From the NCBI GenBank assembly GCA_021769025.1, contig JAETTS010000196.1:1-5599 (forward strand): a stretch of DNA of 5,599 nucleotides, read 5' to 3'. Position 1 is the stretch's first letter. Each line of letters begins with the position of its first letter. The position numbers and the translations under genes were made by a program. The notes below the pieces were generated by a model. It did no database searches. It was given only the letters and a program-made list of their open reading frames with translations, and had not been told where the DNA came from. This DNA comes from Enterocloster bolteae (GTDB lineage: Bacteria > Bacillota_A > Clostridia > Lachnospirales > Lachnospiraceae). Shown here one piece after another: positions 5,468-5,599 of this stretch.

Positions 5468-5599
5468 GCCGCCTATTCGGCGGCGAGACGTTCACAGTAA
5501 CCCCCCATGCCGCTTTGTCGGTGCTACCATGAATGAAAGGGGATTTACTGTGAACCCTCCGGGGGATGCACACGGAATGCAAAAACGGCATTCCGGCGC
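5468..5599. repeat. Palindrome-rich structured segment, possibly a dispersed repeat or element edge (cut by window end)
   Basis: Three symmetrical structures occur in about 130 bp. The first is a 6-bp hairpin, GCCGCC-TATTC-GGCGGC (5468-5484). The second is an exact 11-bp inverted repeat, GTTCACAGTAA (5490-5500) and TTACTGTGAAC (5545-5555). Inside it CCCC (5501-5504) can pair with GGGG (5539-5542) past a 2-base bulge. The third is an 8-bp hairpin, CGGAATGC-(7)-GCATTCCG (5573-5595). A + strand frame from ATG 5466 to the window end and a minus-strand frame (5591-5373) are both open, which palindromic GC-rich sequence often allows. I do not consider either a supported gene. The segment may belong to an intergenic repeat family or a mobile element end; this cannot be decided here. 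Confidence 0.45.

Noticed and set aside
5373..5591. Minus-strand 72-codon frame running from the edge hairpin into the phosphorylase gene
   Set aside because: It overlaps the conserved end of the phosphorylase and starts inside a palindrome; no domain or ribosome binding site supports it.

Overview
The window is ordinary chromosomal sequence from a low-to-mid GC Gram-positive anaerobe, most likely a Clostridia/Lachnospiraceae-type bacterium. This is an inference from four things: strong GGAGG-type ribosome binding sites, frequent AGA/AGG/GGA codons, consensus sigma-A promoters, and gene families common in gut Firmicutes. No taxonomic search was possible. All supported genes are on the + strand.

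Left part (1-2290): the tail of an export or efflux operon. It holds a 5'-truncated HlyD/MacA-type membrane-fusion adaptor with a very long coiled coil. This is followed after 36 bp by a small single-pass protein that resembles only the extracytoplasmic domain of a MacB-type ABC permease. No ATPase or complete permease is visible; they may lie upstream. There is no clear terminator after the pair.

Middle (2291-2933): a non-protein region centred on a complete tRNA-Val(GAC). The tRNA has its own extended -10 promoter, an A-tract-rich upstream region and a strong rho-independent terminator downstream. Beyond the terminator lies an 11-bp tandem repeat of unknown meaning, then an excellent extended -10 promoter for the next operon.

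Right part (2934-5392): a compact three-gene operon. It encodes a xylose-isomerase-like TIM-barrel protein, a Cof-type HAD-IIB phosphatase (ATGA start/stop overlap) and a uridine-phosphorylase-family nucleoside phosphorylase (15 bp gap). Together they suggest a route that splits a nucleoside, or a nucleoside-like compound, into base plus sugar 1-phosphate. The sugar moiety could then be dephosphorylated and isomerised. The true substrate is unknown. The phosphorylase keeps the phosphate- and ribose-binding residues but appears to lack the uracil-reading Gln/Arg pair of E. coli Udp.

Right edge (5393-5599): a palindrome-rich segment with two hairpins and a long-range 11-bp inverted repeat, cut by the window end. 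It may be a dispersed structured repeat or the edge of an element. I found no CRISPR array, transposase, toxin-antitoxin pair or recognisable defence system. The least explained parts are the operon's substrate, the stand-alone MacB-like domain and the structured right edge.
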